From Acinetobacter halotolerans (GTDB lineage: Bacteria; Pseudomonadota; Gammaproteobacteria; Pseudomonadales; Moraxellaceae), in the NCBI RefSeq assembly GCF_004208515.1, contig NZ_SGIM01000011.1:62001-126000 (forward strand): a stretch of 64,000 bases of DNA, read 5' to 3'. The number at the start of each line of letters is the position of its first letter. The stretch's first letter is position 1. The translations under genes were made by a program, and so were the position numbers. Under the pieces are notes generated by a model. The model searched no databases. It was not told the origin of the DNA and saw only the letters and a program-made list of their open reading frames with translations. Shown here piece by piece: positions 54,379 to 62,686 of the stretch.

Positions 54379-54404
54379 AGAGTCGATGGAAATCGGCTCT
54401 TTTG
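54379..54404 (+). terminator. Terminator after pgk
   Basis: The stem AGAGTCGAT (54379-54387) and ATCGGCTCT (54392-54400) contains one G-U pair and a GGAA loop, followed by TTT. Confidence 0.7.
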
Positions 54405-54490
54405 CTCTTATATTGTCTTGTGGTCATAAAAATGTCACATTGTTGACATATCATTGTCATCAAACTAACCAGTAATGATGGGAAGCTGCA

Positions 54491-54736
54491 ATGAATTTTA
54501 AACTAACACTTATTGCTTTAATGATCGCACCAGTAATGGTATTGACTGCTTGCGCAAAGAAAGAAGAAGCGAAAACTGCTGAAGACCAAGAACAAGCAAC
54601 TTCAGTTGTATCTACTCAGACGACTTCTGAGCAACAAGCTGCCATCGATGCAATTGATAAACCAATCATGGATGAGCACAATACTGATGTTGTTGAAGAT
54701 GCTGATACAGAAGTTGCAGCAAGTGAACTTCAATAA
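54491..54736 (+). CDS. Small lipoprotein of unknown function
   Basis: An 81-residue lipoprotein. The signal sequence ends in LTAC (Cys21), followed by a positively charged KKEEAK and then an acidic, Ala/Thr/Gln-rich, probably disordered tail. I do not recognise a family with a known role. A strong palindromic terminator follows. Confidence 0.7.
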   Translation: MNFKLTLIALMIAPVMVLTACAKKEEAKTAEDQEQATSVVSTQTTSEQQAAIDAIDKPIMDEHNTDVVEDADTEVAASELQ

Positions 54737-54750
54737 GCTCTAACAGATAC

Positions 54751-54781
54751 CAAAGCCGATGCATATGCATCGGCTTTTTTT
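54751..54781. terminator. Terminator between two convergent lipoprotein genes
   Basis: A perfect 26-base palindrome beginning AAAGCCGATGCAT (54751-54763), with T-runs outward on the plus strand and A/T-rich on the other. It serves both convergent genes. Confidence 0.85.
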
Positions 54782-54789
54782 TGTATTAT

Positions 54790-55170
54790 TTAATTGGCTT
54801 TGCAGTAAAAGGTCAAGGTCGTTAGATAGTCATCGTCTTTAGATAAAGATGCTTTCGTACCTGTCATCGTACCAATCATACCAGCGGCCGCTTCGACCAT
54901 TCTGCCAGTTTGCTCATCCACGACACCTTTCAGTACGCCTTGATAAGCCACTTTTTCATCAACAACCACAGCAGAGGTATTGCGTGTGCAGGTCTTCTGC
55001 GCAGCACTAATCGCATTGTTTTTAGAAATGAGACTGGTCTTACCAATACCCGTCACTTCATATTGATTATTTTCTTTTTGAACAGCCAATGTGTTGGTTG
55101 GGGTAGATGCACATGCTGTTAAACCAAGTGCTAAACCACCGATTAAACTAAGAACTAAATTTTTTTTCAT
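54790..55170 (-). CDS. Lipoprotein of unknown function
   Basis: A 126-residue lipoprotein with lipobox LTAC (Cys19) and a mature domain containing two further cysteines (about 62 and 123) that may pair. A Gly/Ala-rich segment (VEAAAGMIGTMTG, about 95-107) could be a short membrane-associating stretch. I do not recognise the family. Start ATG 55170 follows GAGAA and gives a normal lipoprotein signal; an upstream ATG at 55197 is possible but less likely. Confidence 0.65.
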   Translation of the reverse strand: MKKNLVLSLIGGLALGLTACASTPTNTLAVQKENNQYEVTGIGKTSLISKNNAISAAQKTCTRNTSAVVVDEKVAYQGVLKGVVDEQTGRMVEAAAGMIGTMTGTKASLSKDDDYLTTLTFYCKAN

Positions 55171-55413
55171 TGCTTTTTCTCTAGTGATGGACATCATCTT
55201 ATTATTGAAGCATATAATTTTTAATTACTTTTGCAGCTTGTGTACAGTTTGTTATGGCACTTGGTAAGGGAAATTATCCTATTTAATTTTTAGCTCGCGA
55301 TGTTGTATGTGGTAATAAAATTCATTCATCGATATTCAATAAGCCCCAATTAGACGTAGTGAAAATTATTCAGATTATGCTAATCTAGCAAAATCCTTGC
55401 CTTAGTTAGATTC

Positions 55414-55998
55414 ATGTCAATGACGGACTCAAATATAGAGACAATTCATCAAAATATTCATCAACGTCAATCTATTGGGCAGTTAATTGATCCAGCACCG
55501 AATACAGAACAACTCGAAAAAGCAATTCAAGCTGCATTAACAGCGCCTGATCATCATCGCTTAAAGCCAACGAGGTTTGTGGTCATCACAGCAGAGCATC
55601 GAGCAGCGTTTGGCGAACATTTGGCTAAGGCTTTAGCTGACTTAGGCGAGACGGATCCAATACAGTTGGAGCGTGTAAAACATCATCCGTTTCGTGCGCC
55701 GATGTTGGTTTTGGCATTAACCACTCTTCAAGATCATCCTAAAGTTCCACATTTTGAGCAAATCCTGAGTACTGGGGCTGCTATTCAAAACCTGTTGTTG
55801 TCTTTGCAGGCGCAGGGTTTTGCAAGTATGTGGCGTTCTGGTGCCGTGGTTGAGTCAGATTGGCTTAAGCGTCAATTAGGATTACAAGCGCAAGATTTGA
55901 TTTCAGGTATTATTTATATTGGTACGGCTGCTAAAGTGATTGCGCCACGTGCAGAAATAGAGAGCCAGAATTTTGTAAAAATATGGCAATCGACCTAA
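55414..55998 (+). CDS. Nitroreductase family protein (YdjA-like)
   Basis: A 194-residue FMN-dependent nitroreductase-fold protein of the minimal YdjA type. RQSIGQLIDPAP (about 17-28) replaces the usual R-R-S-x-R opening. HHRLKPTRFVVIT binds FMN, and QNLLLSLQAQGFASMWRSGAV is the family's core helix. It may reduce nitroaromatics or quinones; the natural substrate is unknown. It precedes gpsA by 47 bases on the same strand. Confidence 0.85.
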   Translation: MSMTDSNIETIHQNIHQRQSIGQLIDPAPNTEQLEKAIQAALTAPDHHRLKPTRFVVITAEHRAAFGEHLAKALADLGETDPIQLERVKHHPFRAPMLVLALTTLQDHPKVPHFEQILSTGAAIQNLLLSLQAQGFASMWRSGAVVESDWLKRQLGLQAQDLISGIIYIGTAAKVIAPRAEIESQNFVKIWQST

Positions 55999-56045
55999 TC
56001 TTATTTTTGAATGATTAAACAAAGAAATTATTTTCAGGATAAAAA

Positions 56046-57119
56046 ATGGCAGAGTTAAAATTTAGCGATTTAGTTGAACCCATTGCAATGAATCAAAAAA
56101 CAGCATTAAGAATTACTGTTCTCGGTGGTGGTAGTTTTGGTACCGCAATGGCTAATTTAGCTGCACGGAATGGTTGCGATACCATGATTTGGATTCGTGA
56201 TGCAGCCGTGGCTGAAGAAATCAATCAGACACACGTCAATAAACGCTATTTACCTGATTACACATTGGAGCCGACTTTACGTGCAGTCGCGGATTTAGAA
56301 CTGGCTGTTCGTGATCGTGATATTATTTTAGTGGCGATTCCGAGTCATTCATTTCGGGATGTGCTTAAGCAAATCGCACCATTTATCAGCGCGCAAGCAG
56401 TTGTTTCACTGACGAAAGGGATTGAAGCTAAAACCTTTAGTTTCATGAGTGAAATCATTCGAGAAGAATTGCCTGAAGTCCCTTATGGTGTATTGTCTGG
56501 TCCAAACTTAGCCAAAGAAATTATGGCGAGTATGCCGTCAGGTACAGTGATTGCGAGTGAATCAGAATTGGTACGCTATGCAGTACAACATGCATTACAT
56601 AGCGCATTATTTCGTGTATTCGGTAGTGATGATGTGCATGGTGTTGAATTAGGTGGCGCGCTCAAAAATATTTATGCGGTTGCAATGGGAATGGGCGCAG
56701 CTTATAACATCGGTGAAAATACCAAGAGCATGATTTTAACACGCGCTTTGGCTGAAATGAGTCGTTTCGCCGTAGAGCAAGGTGCAAATCCACTTACTTT
56801 CTTGGGCTTATCTGGTGTTGGCGATTTATTTGCGACTTGTAATAGTCCATTGAGCCGTAATTATCAAATTGGTTTCGCCTTGGGTTCTGGCAAGACACTC
56901 GATCAGGCAACTAAAGAGTTAGGTCAAACGGCTGAAGGGATTAATACCATTGTTCAAGTTCGTACTAAAGCAGCTGAACTAGATGTGTATATGCCGATTA
57001 CCAATGCTTTATATGAAGTTATTTTTGAAAATGCACCACCAATGACGATCGCTTTGTCTTTAATGAAAAATGGTCATCGTAGTGATGTTGAATTTGTTTT
57101 ACCACACCATGAAGTCTAA
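56046..57119 (+). CDS. gpsA: Glycerol-3-phosphate dehydrogenase [NAD(P)+]
   Basis: A 357-residue GpsA producing glycerol-3-phosphate for phospholipid synthesis. The Rossmann motif VLGGGSFGTAMA (about 25-36) is preceded by about 20 extra residues. SGPNLAKEIM and the catalytic lysine in ELGGALKNIYAVAMGMG are present. It is first of a same-strand run gpsA-sixA-gspL-gspM. Confidence 0.97.
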   Translation: MAELKFSDLVEPIAMNQKTALRITVLGGGSFGTAMANLAARNGCDTMIWIRDAAVAEEINQTHVNKRYLPDYTLEPTLRAVADLELAVRDRDIILVAIPSHSFRDVLKQIAPFISAQAVVSLTKGIEAKTFSFMSEIIREELPEVPYGVLSGPNLAKEIMASMPSGTVIASESELVRYAVQHALHSALFRVFGSDDVHGVELGGALKNIYAVAMGMGAAYNIGENTKSMILTRALAEMSRFAVEQGANPLTFLGLSGVGDLFATCNSPLSRNYQIGFALGSGKTLDQATKELGQTAEGINTIVQVRTKAAELDVYMPITNALYEVIFENAPPMTIALSLMKNGHRSDVEFVLPHHEV

Positions 57120-57176
57120 TCAAAAAACTGTCATCTATCATGGTTAATATAGCGCTATAAAAAATAAGGTTATGTT

Positions 57177-57632
57177 ATGCAACTTACATTAGTTCGTCAC
57201 GGTGAAGCGTCTCCAGCAATCAATGGAAACGATATGCAGCGTCCATTGACTGAACATGGACATCAACAAGCTGAGCAAACAGGGCACTTTCTAAAAGATG
57301 TGATTCGACCTGAGATTTTTGTGGTGAGTCCATTATTACGTGCACAAGAAACTTTAGCGCATATCCAAGCGCATTTTGCAGGAATTCCTGTTTTAATTTG
57401 CGATAAGATTAAACCAGATGATGATGCGAAGGGCGCAATTGAATGGTTATCAAAGCTGCCGTATGAATCAATCGCTGTAGTTTGTCATATGAATGTCATT
57501 GCACATATTGCAGAGCAATTAACACTCGAACGGTTCCAACCTTTTGCTCTAGCAGAAGCGCGAATTTATGATCAAGCTGTTATCGCCAATGGTTTGTCTA
57601 CACAAAAGAATTGTTTTATTCCAACGATATAA
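57177..57632 (+). CDS. sixA: Phosphohistidine phosphatase SixA
   Basis: A 151-residue histidine phosphatase of the SixA type. The catalytic RHGEA (about 7-11) is at the start, Arg in SPLLRAQETL and the second His in VVCHMNVIA. It dephosphorylates phosphohistidine proteins; in E. coli it acts on the nitrogen PTS protein NPr. It lies between gpsA and gspL, with 38 bases to gspL. Confidence 0.9.
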   Translation: MQLTLVRHGEASPAINGNDMQRPLTEHGHQQAEQTGHFLKDVIRPEIFVVSPLLRAQETLAHIQAHFAGIPVLICDKIKPDDDAKGAIEWLSKLPYESIAVVCHMNVIAHIAEQLTLERFQPFALAEARIYDQAVIANGLSTQKNCFIPTI

Positions 57633-57670
57633 CGGATATTTCCGTAATAGAATAAGAGTACTAAAAACCT

Positions 57671-58822
57671 ATGTTGTATATTTGGATGCCCGAAACCAAC
57701 GGAACATGGTATTGGTCGACTGGGGAAAATTGGTTGCAGGCAAATAGTCTTGAACTGTTGATTCAAGATTTGCAAGAGCATGCTGGAAAAGAAGCAGTTA
57801 TTTACTTTCCAAGTCGAAATGCTCAAATGTTGCAGCAACCGATGACAAAGACGCATTACAAGCAATTAGGTCCTGAGGGCGTCAAATATCTTTTGGAAGA
57901 ATATGTGACTTTGCCAATTGATCAAATGAAAGTTGTGCATCATTTTCATCAAGATCAATTGAATATTCTAGGGGTTGCTCAGTCAACAATAGAAACTTGG
58001 CAGCATGCCTTAAGTTTATTACCGATTGAAATTGTTGCTTTTCTACCAGATTTCTTGATTCTCCCTGATCCAGAAGCCGACTCTGAAAATCATCAAGTGG
58101 TGTTGGTCAATCTTTATGATCATTTACTGGTTAGGGAGAATGCTTGGTTGGGCAACTCCGTCGATGATTTGGGGGTGTTTTTAGAATTCACCTCAACTGA
58201 AACCCATTACAAATTTGCAAATTTAAACGCGAGTCAGTTAGATCAATTGGCGAGCGTGTCAAGTCGTGAGCAGCGTACTGAATTTAGTTATCAATTTCAT
58301 CAGCTTCCAAGGGCAAAGCAACATCCTTTCAACGTTTTCCCGAAAGCTAGAAATACGGATATGCAATGGTCAGGCTATTGGAAAGCTGCTGCTATTGTTT
58401 TTATGGCCGTGATTTTTGTCCAATTGGGTTATGATGCTTTGCGTTGGTCAAAACTTAAAACAGTAGCGGATCAGACAGCATTACAAGCTATTGATCAATA
58501 TAAGTATTGGTTCGGTGAAAACAGTCGTGTGACTGAGCAAAATATTAAAAGTCAGTTTGAAAGTCAGTTACGGATGAGTCGACTTGGAGATGCACAGGCA
58601 CTCTCATTGTTGAGTCGCGTTGGACCTATTTTGATGCAGAATCAGATCGTAGCTCAACAGATGAATTTTGATGCATCGGTCTTGTCGATGGCATTGAAAG
58701 CCAACTCAGCCAATGAGTTGCAAACATTGGTACAACAACTTAATCAACAAGGCTTTCAAGCTGAATTGGGCAATGTACAAGCAGACAGTGTCGGTGCGAT
58801 TGGGACGGTAAAAATAAAATAA
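57671..58822 (+). CDS. gspL: Type II secretion inner-membrane protein GspL
   Basis: A 383-residue GspL. The cytoplasmic actin-like domain (about 1-225) binds the secretion ATPase GspE. A single transmembrane helix (about 235-255, AAAIVFMAVIFVQLGYDAL) and a periplasmic ferredoxin-like domain (about 310-383) follow. Together with GspM it forms the inner-membrane platform that exports proteins such as CpaA. Other gsp genes are not in the window, in line with the dispersed T2SS genes of Acinetobacter. Confidence 0.9.
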   Translation: MLYIWMPETNGTWYWSTGENWLQANSLELLIQDLQEHAGKEAVIYFPSRNAQMLQQPMTKTHYKQLGPEGVKYLLEEYVTLPIDQMKVVHHFHQDQLNILGVAQSTIETWQHALSLLPIEIVAFLPDFLILPDPEADSENHQVVLVNLYDHLLVRENAWLGNSVDDLGVFLEFTSTETHYKFANLNASQLDQLASVSSREQRTEFSYQFHQLPRAKQHPFNVFPKARNTDMQWSGYWKAAAIVFMAVIFVQLGYDALRWSKLKTVADQTALQAIDQYKYWFGENSRVTEQNIKSQFESQLRMSRLGDAQALSLLSRVGPILMQNQIVAQQMNFDASVLSMALKANSANELQTLVQQLNQQGFQAELGNVQADSVGAIGTVKIK

Positions 58823-59301
58823 TGAAAGCATTAACGCAATTACAAAATTTCTTTGACCAGAAAGCAGAAGCTTTAGATCAGTATTTACAAACTTTATCGG
58901 CACGTGAACGCATCATGGTGATTTTTACGACTATTTTTGTCGTCGTGGTAATCATTGGCGCTGCTGTTTGGAAAATGCATAGTTTGGCGGATCAGCAACA
59001 AAAGCGTGTAAGTGAGTTGAAGGATTTAACGGTGTGGATGCAGAGTAATGCTGCAACTATGAAACCAGCAAATGATCTTGAACTTTCTGCTGCTGATAAA
59101 ATTCAGCGTACAGCACAGCAACAGGGACTTGCAGTTTCATCACAACCAAGTGGAGAGCAGATTCAAATTGTTGCTGAACATAAAAACTATGCGGTATTGG
59201 CAAACTTCTTGATGCAACTGTCTCAAATGGGACTGAGTGTGGTAAAGATGGAAATGGTTTCTAATAATAACCAGATCAAATTGACCGCAACAGTACAATA
59301 A
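58822..59301 (+). CDS. gspM: Type II secretion inner-membrane protein GspM
   Basis: A 159-residue GspM. A cytoplasmic N-terminus with the conserved LSARERIM leads into one transmembrane helix (about 30-50), then a coiled region and a periplasmic ferredoxin-like domain (about 85-159). Its ATG shares one base with the gspL stop codon (TAATG), indicating translational coupling and equimolar production of the GspL-GspM pair. Confidence 0.9.
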   Translation: MKALTQLQNFFDQKAEALDQYLQTLSARERIMVIFTTIFVVVVIIGAAVWKMHSLADQQQKRVSELKDLTVWMQSNAATMKPANDLELSAADKIQRTAQQQGLAVSSQPSGEQIQIVAEHKNYAVLANFLMQLSQMGLSVVKMEMVSNNNQIKLTATVQ

Positions 59302-59419
59302 CAACTCATGCATGGTTGAAATGTCAGCAGAACCTAAAATAACTCTATGCTAAGCATGGTGTTTTGTTGAGCCTGTGCCTATAATATGGGTACTTGAAAA
59401 TCAGTAGACTGTGATTGGT

Positions 59420-60427
59420 ATGTTATATTCATTGGCGCGCCCTTTGTTGTTTACCTTAGCACCTGAACGTGCGCATGAACTCACACTCTCCATGCTCGGT
59501 AAAGCTCAAAAATTCGGTTTAATGCATCAAAAAGTCCCAGCAAAACCTGTGACGTGCATGGGTATCGTGTTTCCAAATCCTGTTGGACTCGCTGCTGGTT
59601 TAGATAAAAATGGTGCACATATTGATGCCTTAGCTGCATTAGGTTTTGGTTTTATCGAAATCGGAACAATTACACCACGCCCACAAGCAGGCAATCCTTT
59701 ACCTCGTTTATTCCGTATCCCTCAAGCAAAAGCAATTATTAACCGTATGGGGTTCAATAACGATGGGGTTGATCAGCTGATTGAAAATGTAAAAGCTGCA
59801 AACTTTAAAGGTGTTTTGGGCATTAATATTGGAAAAAATGCGGATACACCTGTTGAAGATGCTGTTTCAGATTATTTGATTTGTCTAGAGAAGGTTTATA
59901 ACTACGCTTCTTACATTACCGTTAATATTTCATCACCAAATACCAAAAATTTACGTAGTTTACAAAGCGGTGATGCACTTACAGAATTGTTAAAAACTTT
60001 GAAAGATCGTCAACTTGAACTTTCGCAACAATATAATCATTATGTTCCTTTAGTGCTGAAAGTTGCACCTGACTTAACCCCTGAAGATATCGAATTTATT
60101 TCAGCGCAATTGTTGAAATTTAAAATCGATGGTTTGATTGTGACCAATACTACCCTAGGCCGTGAAGGTGTAGAAAATCTACCTCACGGAGAGGAAGCAG
60201 GTGGCTTATCTGGCGCACCAGTATTTGAAAAAAGTACTGAATGTTTACGTCAGTTCTCCTCAGTCTTAAAAGGACAAATTCCGTTAATTGGGGTCGGTGG
60301 TATTCTATCTGGCGACCAAGCTGTGGCAAAGCAGCAGGCAGGCGCAAGCTTAATTCAAATTTACAGTGGTCTGATTTATACAGGCCCAGTGCTTGTAAAA
60401 GATTGTGTAAACGCGATGACATTGTGA
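59420..60427 (+). CDS. pyrD: Dihydroorotate dehydrogenase (quinone), class 2
   Basis: A 335-residue class 2 enzyme of pyrimidine synthesis, attached to the inner membrane and reducing quinone. The N-terminal amphipathic segment [21 protein letters not shown] is the membrane/quinone tunnel. [24 protein letters not shown], the catalytic serine in [11 protein letters not shown] and GVGGILSG bind FMN and substrate. Start ATG 59420 is preferred over an in-frame GTG at 59411. A TATAAT at 59380-59385 may be its -10 box. The cvpA start follows one base after the stop codon. Confidence 0.96.
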   Translation: MLYSLARPLLFTLAPERAHELTLSMLGKAQKFGLMHQKVPAKPVTCMGIVFPNPVGLAAGLDKNGAHIDALAALGFGFIEIGTITPRPQAGNPLPRLFRIPQAKAIINRMGFNNDGVDQLIENVKAANFKGVLGINIGKNADTPVEDAVSDYLICLEKVYNYASYITVNISSPNTKNLRSLQSGDALTELLKTLKDRQLELSQQYNHYVPLVLKVAPDLTPEDIEFISAQLLKFKIDGLIVTNTTLGREGVENLPHGEEAGGLSGAPVFEKSTECLRQFSSVLKGQIPLIGVGGILSGDQAVAKQQAGASLIQIYSGLIYTGPVLVKDCVNAMTL

Positions 60428-60428
60428 A

Positions 60429-61022
60429 ATGAACACGCTTGATATCATCATTCTGATCATCTTGCTCATTGGAGGGCTGAACGGTTTGCGTCAAGGATTT
60501 ATAAAAGCCTTTGCGAACTTGGTCGGATGGATATTCGCTTTGATCGTCGGAGCAAAGTACGCTGTTGTATTGGCACCTGCAATGAGCAGTCTCAGCCAAG
60601 ATCCTGTTGTGCAAAAAATTGCAGCTTTTGCTTTTATCGTACTAATCATTGTTGTGTGTACGTGGATTGTTTCGGCACTGCTGAATGGGCTCTTGAAAAC
60701 TTTAAAATTGGGCCCATTAAATCGTTTAGCAGGCGGTGCTTTTGGTTCATTAAAAGGACTATTAATCGTTTTGGTTACGATGCAAGGTCTTGGACCTTGG
60801 GTTGAGAGTTCACCACACTGGAAACAGTCGAAGTTTGTACAAATTCTATTACCCTATGCGCCTTTGGCTACTGAGTTATCCAAAGATGCTGCAAATCAAG
60901 CTTTAAATCAAATGACTTCTGAAGGTGCGTTATTACATCGCCCTTCAACTGAAATGAATGAATCAGAACGTGCTTCAGTCGATCATCGTGCTGATCATTC
61001 GACGAAAAATCCTTTTTATTAA
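60429..61022 (+). CDS. cvpA: CvpA family membrane protein
   Basis: A 197-residue inner-membrane protein with four helices in the first 120 residues and a soluble acidic tail. The family start (LDIIILIILLIGGLNGLRQGFIKAFANLVGW) is clear. CvpA was named for colicin V production, is usually encoded with purF, and is implicated in envelope and bile/deoxycholate resistance. Here too it lies directly before purF (24 bases) and after pyrD. Confidence 0.92.
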   Translation: MNTLDIIILIILLIGGLNGLRQGFIKAFANLVGWIFALIVGAKYAVVLAPAMSSLSQDPVVQKIAAFAFIVLIIVVCTWIVSALLNGLLKTLKLGPLNRLAGGAFGSLKGLLIVLVTMQGLGPWVESSPHWKQSKFVQILLPYAPLATELSKDAANQALNQMTSEGALLHRPSTEMNESERASVDHRADHSTKNPFY

Positions 61023-61046
61023 TCGCTAGCTTGTCGCGAGGTTGCT

Positions 61047-62585
61047 ATGTGTGGAGTTGTTGGGATTGCCGGTAAATCGCCAGTAAACCAAATGTTATTT
61101 GATGCCTTGACGATGTTGCAACATCGAGGACAGGATGCAGCAGGAATCGTAACTTGCGATCAAGGGCGTTTATTTCTCCGCAAAGATAACGGTATGGTAC
61201 GTGATGTATTCCATACTCGTCACATGCGTGCTTTACTTGGGAACTATGGCATTGGACACGTTCGTTATCCAACTGCTGGTTCATCAAGTAGCGCTGAAGC
61301 TCAACCATTTTATGTAAACTCTCCGTACGGTATTACGCTTGCGCACAATGGTAATTTAACCAATGCCGCAGAAATTCATGATGATCTGTTTAAAACAGAT
61401 TTACGTCATATGAATACGGATTCGGATTCGGAAGTTTTACTTAACGTATTTGCCCATGAGTTGCAGAAATGTGGCACATTGAACCCAACACCTGAGGACA
61501 TGTTTCATACGGTTTCTCGTGTGCATGAGCGTTGTAAAGGTGCTTATGGTGTGGTGGCAATGGTTACAGGTCATGGTTTAGTCGGCTTTCGTGATCCAAA
61601 CGGGATTCGTCCTTTGATCTATGGTTCACGTGAGACTGCACAGGGCACTGAATATATTATTGCTTCGGAGTCGGTGGCGATTACAGCACTTGGTTTCAAA
61701 ATTGAGCGTGATATTGAGCCAGGCGAAGCCATCTTTATCAATTCAGAGGGTGAACTATTCACCAAGCAATGTGCAGTAAATCCAGAATATCGTCCATGTA
61801 TTTTCGAATACGTCTATTTTGCACGTCCAGATGCCATTATTGATGGTATTTCTGTATATAAAGCGCGTTTGAAAATGGGCGAAAAACTTGCATATAAGAT
61901 TTTAAAAGAATGGAGTGAGGAACACGATATTGATGTTGTGATTCCAATTCCTGATACTAGTCGTACCTCTGCACTAGAGTTGGCTAACATTTTAGGTGTG
62001 AAATTCCGTGAAGGTTTTATGAAAAACCGTTATATCGGACGTACCTTTATTATGCCAGGTCAGCAACAACGTAAAAAATCAGTTCGCCAAAAACTGAATC
62101 CTGTAGAACTTGAGTTTAAAGACAAAAATGTTCTCTTAGTTGATGATTCGATTGTACGTGGTACAACGTGTAATGAAATCATTCAAATGGCACGTGACTC
62201 AGGTGCGAAAAAAGTTTTCTTTGCTTCAGCTGCGCCTATGGTGAAATATCCAAACGTGTATGGTATTGATATGCCAGCAAAATCAGAATTAATCGCTTCG
62301 GAACGTACCGTTGAGGAAATTCGTGAAATTATTGGTGCTGATCGCTTAGTTTTTCAAGATTTAGAAGATTTGAAAGATGCTGTTCGTACCAGTAAAGTGC
62401 CGGATTTAACAGAGTTTGACTGCTCTGTATTTGATGGTGTTTACGTGGCTGGTGGTATCGACAAGGCTTATCTCGCTGATCTTGAGCAAAAGCGTAATGA
62501 CACAGCGAAAAAACAAGCTGATGGTTATATCGATGTTAATATTGATGCAGCCTCGGTTGATTTAACTGGAATAAAAGAAGAGTAA
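61047..62585 (+). CDS. purF: Amidophosphoribosyltransferase
   Basis: A 512-residue PurF catalysing the first committed step of purine synthesis. The nucleophile Cys2 (MCGVVGIAG) begins the glutamine amidotransferase domain (about 1-235). The PRPP-binding loop [13 protein letters not shown] (about 362-374) lies in the phosphoribosyltransferase domain. It is complete, in the common cvpA-purF order, and followed by a strong terminator. Confidence 0.98.
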   Translation: MCGVVGIAGKSPVNQMLFDALTMLQHRGQDAAGIVTCDQGRLFLRKDNGMVRDVFHTRHMRALLGNYGIGHVRYPTAGSSSSAEAQPFYVNSPYGITLAHNGNLTNAAEIHDDLFKTDLRHMNTDSDSEVLLNVFAHELQKCGTLNPTPEDMFHTVSRVHERCKGAYGVVAMVTGHGLVGFRDPNGIRPLIYGSRETAQGTEYIIASESVAITALGFKIERDIEPGEAIFINSEGELFTKQCAVNPEYRPCIFEYVYFARPDAIIDGISVYKARLKMGEKLAYKILKEWSEEHDIDVVIPIPDTSRTSALELANILGVKFREGFMKNRYIGRTFIMPGQQQRKKSVRQKLNPVELEFKDKNVLLVDDSIVRGTTCNEIIQMARDSGAKKVFFASAAPMVKYPNVYGIDMPAKSELIASERTVEEIREIIGADRLVFQDLEDLKDAVRTSKVPDLTEFDCSVFDGVYVAGGIDKAYLADLEQKRNDTAKKQADGYIDVNIDAASVDLTGIKEE

Positions 62586-62601
62586 TGTTCTTCATCGATA
62601 G

Positions 62602-62627
62602 AAAAGCGGGAATTTCCCGCTTTTTTA
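62602..62627 (+). terminator. Terminator after purF
   Basis: The stem AAAAGCGGG with CCCGCTTTT around a short AATTT loop is followed by further T residues. Confidence 0.9.
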
Positions 62628-62686
62628 TTCTATGATGGTGGCTATACGCAATCCTAATATAAACAATGTAATCAGGAAAATTTACA

